Positions 62,765 to 64,000 of a DNA stretch of 64,000 nucleotides are shown one piece after another (the first letter of the stretch is position 1; every line of letters begins with the position of its first letter). Source of the stretch: Pseudomonas asiatica (GTDB lineage Bacteria; Pseudomonadota; Gammaproteobacteria; Pseudomonadales; Pseudomonadaceae). The notes beneath the pieces are model-generated. The model ran no database searches, was not told where the DNA came from, and saw only the letters and a program-made list of their open reading frames with translations. The stretch is from contig NZ_BLJF01000001.1 in assembly GCF_009932335.1 (NCBI RefSeq), forward strand, positions 3,534,001-3,598,000. The letters are read 5' to 3'. Position numbers and translations under genes: made by a program.

Positions 62765-63820
62765 TTAAAGAGGTTTCATTGGTCGAGATGCGAAGAGGGT
62801 CCGGCCGTTGACGCTGAGCGCGTTTATGCCGTCGAAGTTTTCGCAGTACATCTGCAGCACGTCCCGTCTTCCAGGAAGAAACCCGCCGTAATTCGCCCTG
62901 AATGGCTGGGTGGTTTGACCAACGTTGGTTGCAGAGAAAAGGGCATTCGCGAGGACGTAGTCGGCATAATTTCCGGTCCATGCCATCTGCGCCGGCGAGG
63001 CGTAGTAACCGGCCCCGGTGATGGGTGTTCCTGCTGTCGCGAACGAGTTGTTTGCTGGTTGGCTGTTGAGCAAGGCCAGGTTCGCGGATGTGACGAAAGT
63101 TCGGTTACCCGCTGCATCCCGCACTGATGCTCCGTACGCATCCACAGGCGTGTTCGGCGTCATGTAGCTTGCGCAAAACCAGTTGATCATCATCGGATAC
63201 AGCGCGGTGGTTCCGTGAGCCGCCTGGTTGTTGTAGGCCTTGATGCGGAACCCGGTCCAGTTGCCGGGAGACCCGGTGACGAAGAAGCTCCCCACCATCA
63301 TGTAGTTGTCGGCATTCAGGAAGATCATCGGGCGCTCATAAGTCGTGACAGGCTGAGGAAATGTCACATTGCCGTACTGGATCTGATTCGCGCTGCCCGG
63401 ACCCTGAAATCCGATATTCATGCGTCCGTTGTACCGGACACTGAGCACTCTGTTGGTAGCATCTATCTGGGTGCGAATATTGTTGTTCGCTGCCCTTATG
63501 CCGTAGCTGCCCGCGGCAGAAAAAGGCTCGCCACCTTGCGACAGGATCATCACCTGCCAGGTGCTGGTGCGGGGCTGTCGCAGCTGCAGCTGCCCAGCAG
63601 TTGCCCAAGCGGGCGGGCTCCAGGTGTAGTCACCGCCGTCAAACAGCGCATCAACCACAACAAAGGACGCCGCCTGGATCTCCGGTATGGCGATGTACTG
63701 GTCGAAGGCGTTGTTGCCGACAACCTGTATCATCTTTAGAGAGCGGATCGGCGTAATGGTCGTGTCCAGGGTGATGGCCCCAGACGCATCTCGCGTCCGA
63801 AGGCCGTACACGTCGGTCAT
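62765..63820 (-). CDS. Phage tail protein (structural, unknown role)
   Basis: This 351-residue beta-rich protein starts MTDVYGLRTRDASGAITLDT. The ATG overlaps the stop of the upstream gene (ATGA). It lies in the tail tip region between the large tail protein and the fibre. It contains GYNDAFDQYIAIPEI-like strands (VGNNAFDQYIAIPEI) and no catalytic motif. Probably a minor tail or baseplate-associated protein. Confidence 0.7.
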   Translation of the reverse strand: MTDVYGLRTRDASGAITLDTTITPIRSLKMIQVVGNNAFDQYIAIPEIQAASFVVVDALFDGGDYTWSPPAWATAGQLQLRQPRTSTWQVMILSQGGEPFSAAGSYGIRAANNNIRTQIDATNRVLSVRYNGRMNIGFQGPGSANQIQYGNVTFPQPVTTYERPMIFLNADNYMMVGSFFVTGSPGNWTGFRIKAYNNQAAHGTTALYPMMINWFCASYMTPNTPVDAYGASVRDAAGNRTFVTSANLALLNSQPANNSFATAGTPITGAGYYASPAQMAWTGNYADYVLANALFSATNVGQTTQPFRANYGGFLPGRRDVLQMYCENFDGINALSVNGRTLFASRPMKPL

Positions 63821-64000
63821 TGGGTCATCCTCCCTACCGCAGTTCGCTCGATGCCGTTAGCGTCGTACACGTACAAGCCGCCGTTGTTCAGCAGCGTCGA
63901 GCCGTTGGCATCCTGGCCACGGAGCGTGAAGGTGCCGGCTGCGAAGTTGATCTCCAGCAGCGGCAGCCCCTGGGTGTTCAGCGCGGCAGACCTGATCGTC
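63817..64000 (-). CDS. Phage tail tip / host-specificity protein, C-terminal fragment
   Basis: The last 60 codons of a leftward gene enter from the right edge (NTQGLPLLEINFAAGTFTLR...GLYVYDANGIERTAVGRMTQ). Its position before minor tail and fibre genes fits a lambda J-like central tail protein. Only the C-terminus is visible, so the assignment is from context. Confidence 0.6.
   Translation of the reverse strand, partial: TIRSAALNTQGLPLLEINFAAGTFTLRGQDANGSTLLNNGGLYVYDANGIERTAVGRMTQ

Overview
The window looks like a chromosomal segment of a Pseudomonas putida-group bacterium. This rests on high-GC gammaproteobacterial genes in a familiar P. putida-type arrangement: pyoverdine genes, XenA, a hydroxyproline cluster next to Mqo, and rnd-ycgL. 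Many REP-type palindromes of the kind seen in this group separate the genes. This is a reading of the sequence only; no database search was run.

Layout. 1-7.3 kb: edge of a pyoverdine locus. It has the start of a pyoverdine-type NRPS with a textbook PvdS promoter, a SyrP-like hydroxylase, an azurin and the exporter pvdE. It is interrupted by an orphan type VI secretion PAAR effector with two downstream membrane genes (likely immunity) and a DUF3077 gene. 7.3-8.6 kb: a lone AAA+ ATPase preceded by two matching arrays of helically phased CTATAAT heptamers. 8.7-14.3 kb: lpxO, cysK, a DUF748 protein and a MoxR/VWA pair. 14.4-19.1 kb: a 5-oxoprolinase operon (MFS-pxpA-pxpB-pxpC) divergent from a LysR regulator. 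19.2-34.8 kb: housekeeping genes (YafJ-like amidotransferase, oligopeptidase B, HNH protein, SpoU methyltransferase, YcgN, nitroreductase, hydroxyacid dehydrogenase, YcgL, RNase D, phosphoethanolamine transferase, a trans-sulfuration enzyme with an Lrp regulator). 34.9-40.4 kb: molybdenum genes (FdhF/YdeP oxidoreductase, moaA, moaB) around a bestrophin-like gene broken by one stop codon. 41.4-49.2 kb: a 4-hydroxyproline catabolic cluster (AraC regulator, permease, epimerase, deaminase, semialdehyde dehydrogenase, D-hydroxyproline oxidase). 49.3-55.5 kb: xenA with an ArsR regulator and perfect operator, a cysteine-rich SufR-like regulator with a secreted partner, mqo, and a Ser/Cys-type proline racemase-family enzyme. 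55.7-59.2 kb: a small lipoprotein, TrkH, NhaA and a ClC channel remnant.

From about 59.36 kb to the right edge lies one end of a prophage integrated in a serine tRNA gene. Only the 3' part of tRNA-Ser(CGA) plus its terminator remains on this side. The visible phage genes, transcribed leftwards, run from a tail-tip protein through tail fibre and fibre-assembly genes to a lysis cassette: a lambda-R-like GH104 endolysin, Rz, and an Rz1 lipoprotein nested inside Rz. A 22-codon stub of a different (GH19-type) endolysin and an 18-base repeat in front of the endolysin look like the scar of a lysis-gene swap.

Most noteworthy: the phased heptamer arrays in front of the orphan ATPase; the azurin gene placed in a PvdS-type siderophore transcription unit; the T6SS effector module; two copies of a ~290-300 bp inverted-repeat element that embeds REP sequences; and the endolysin replacement scar.
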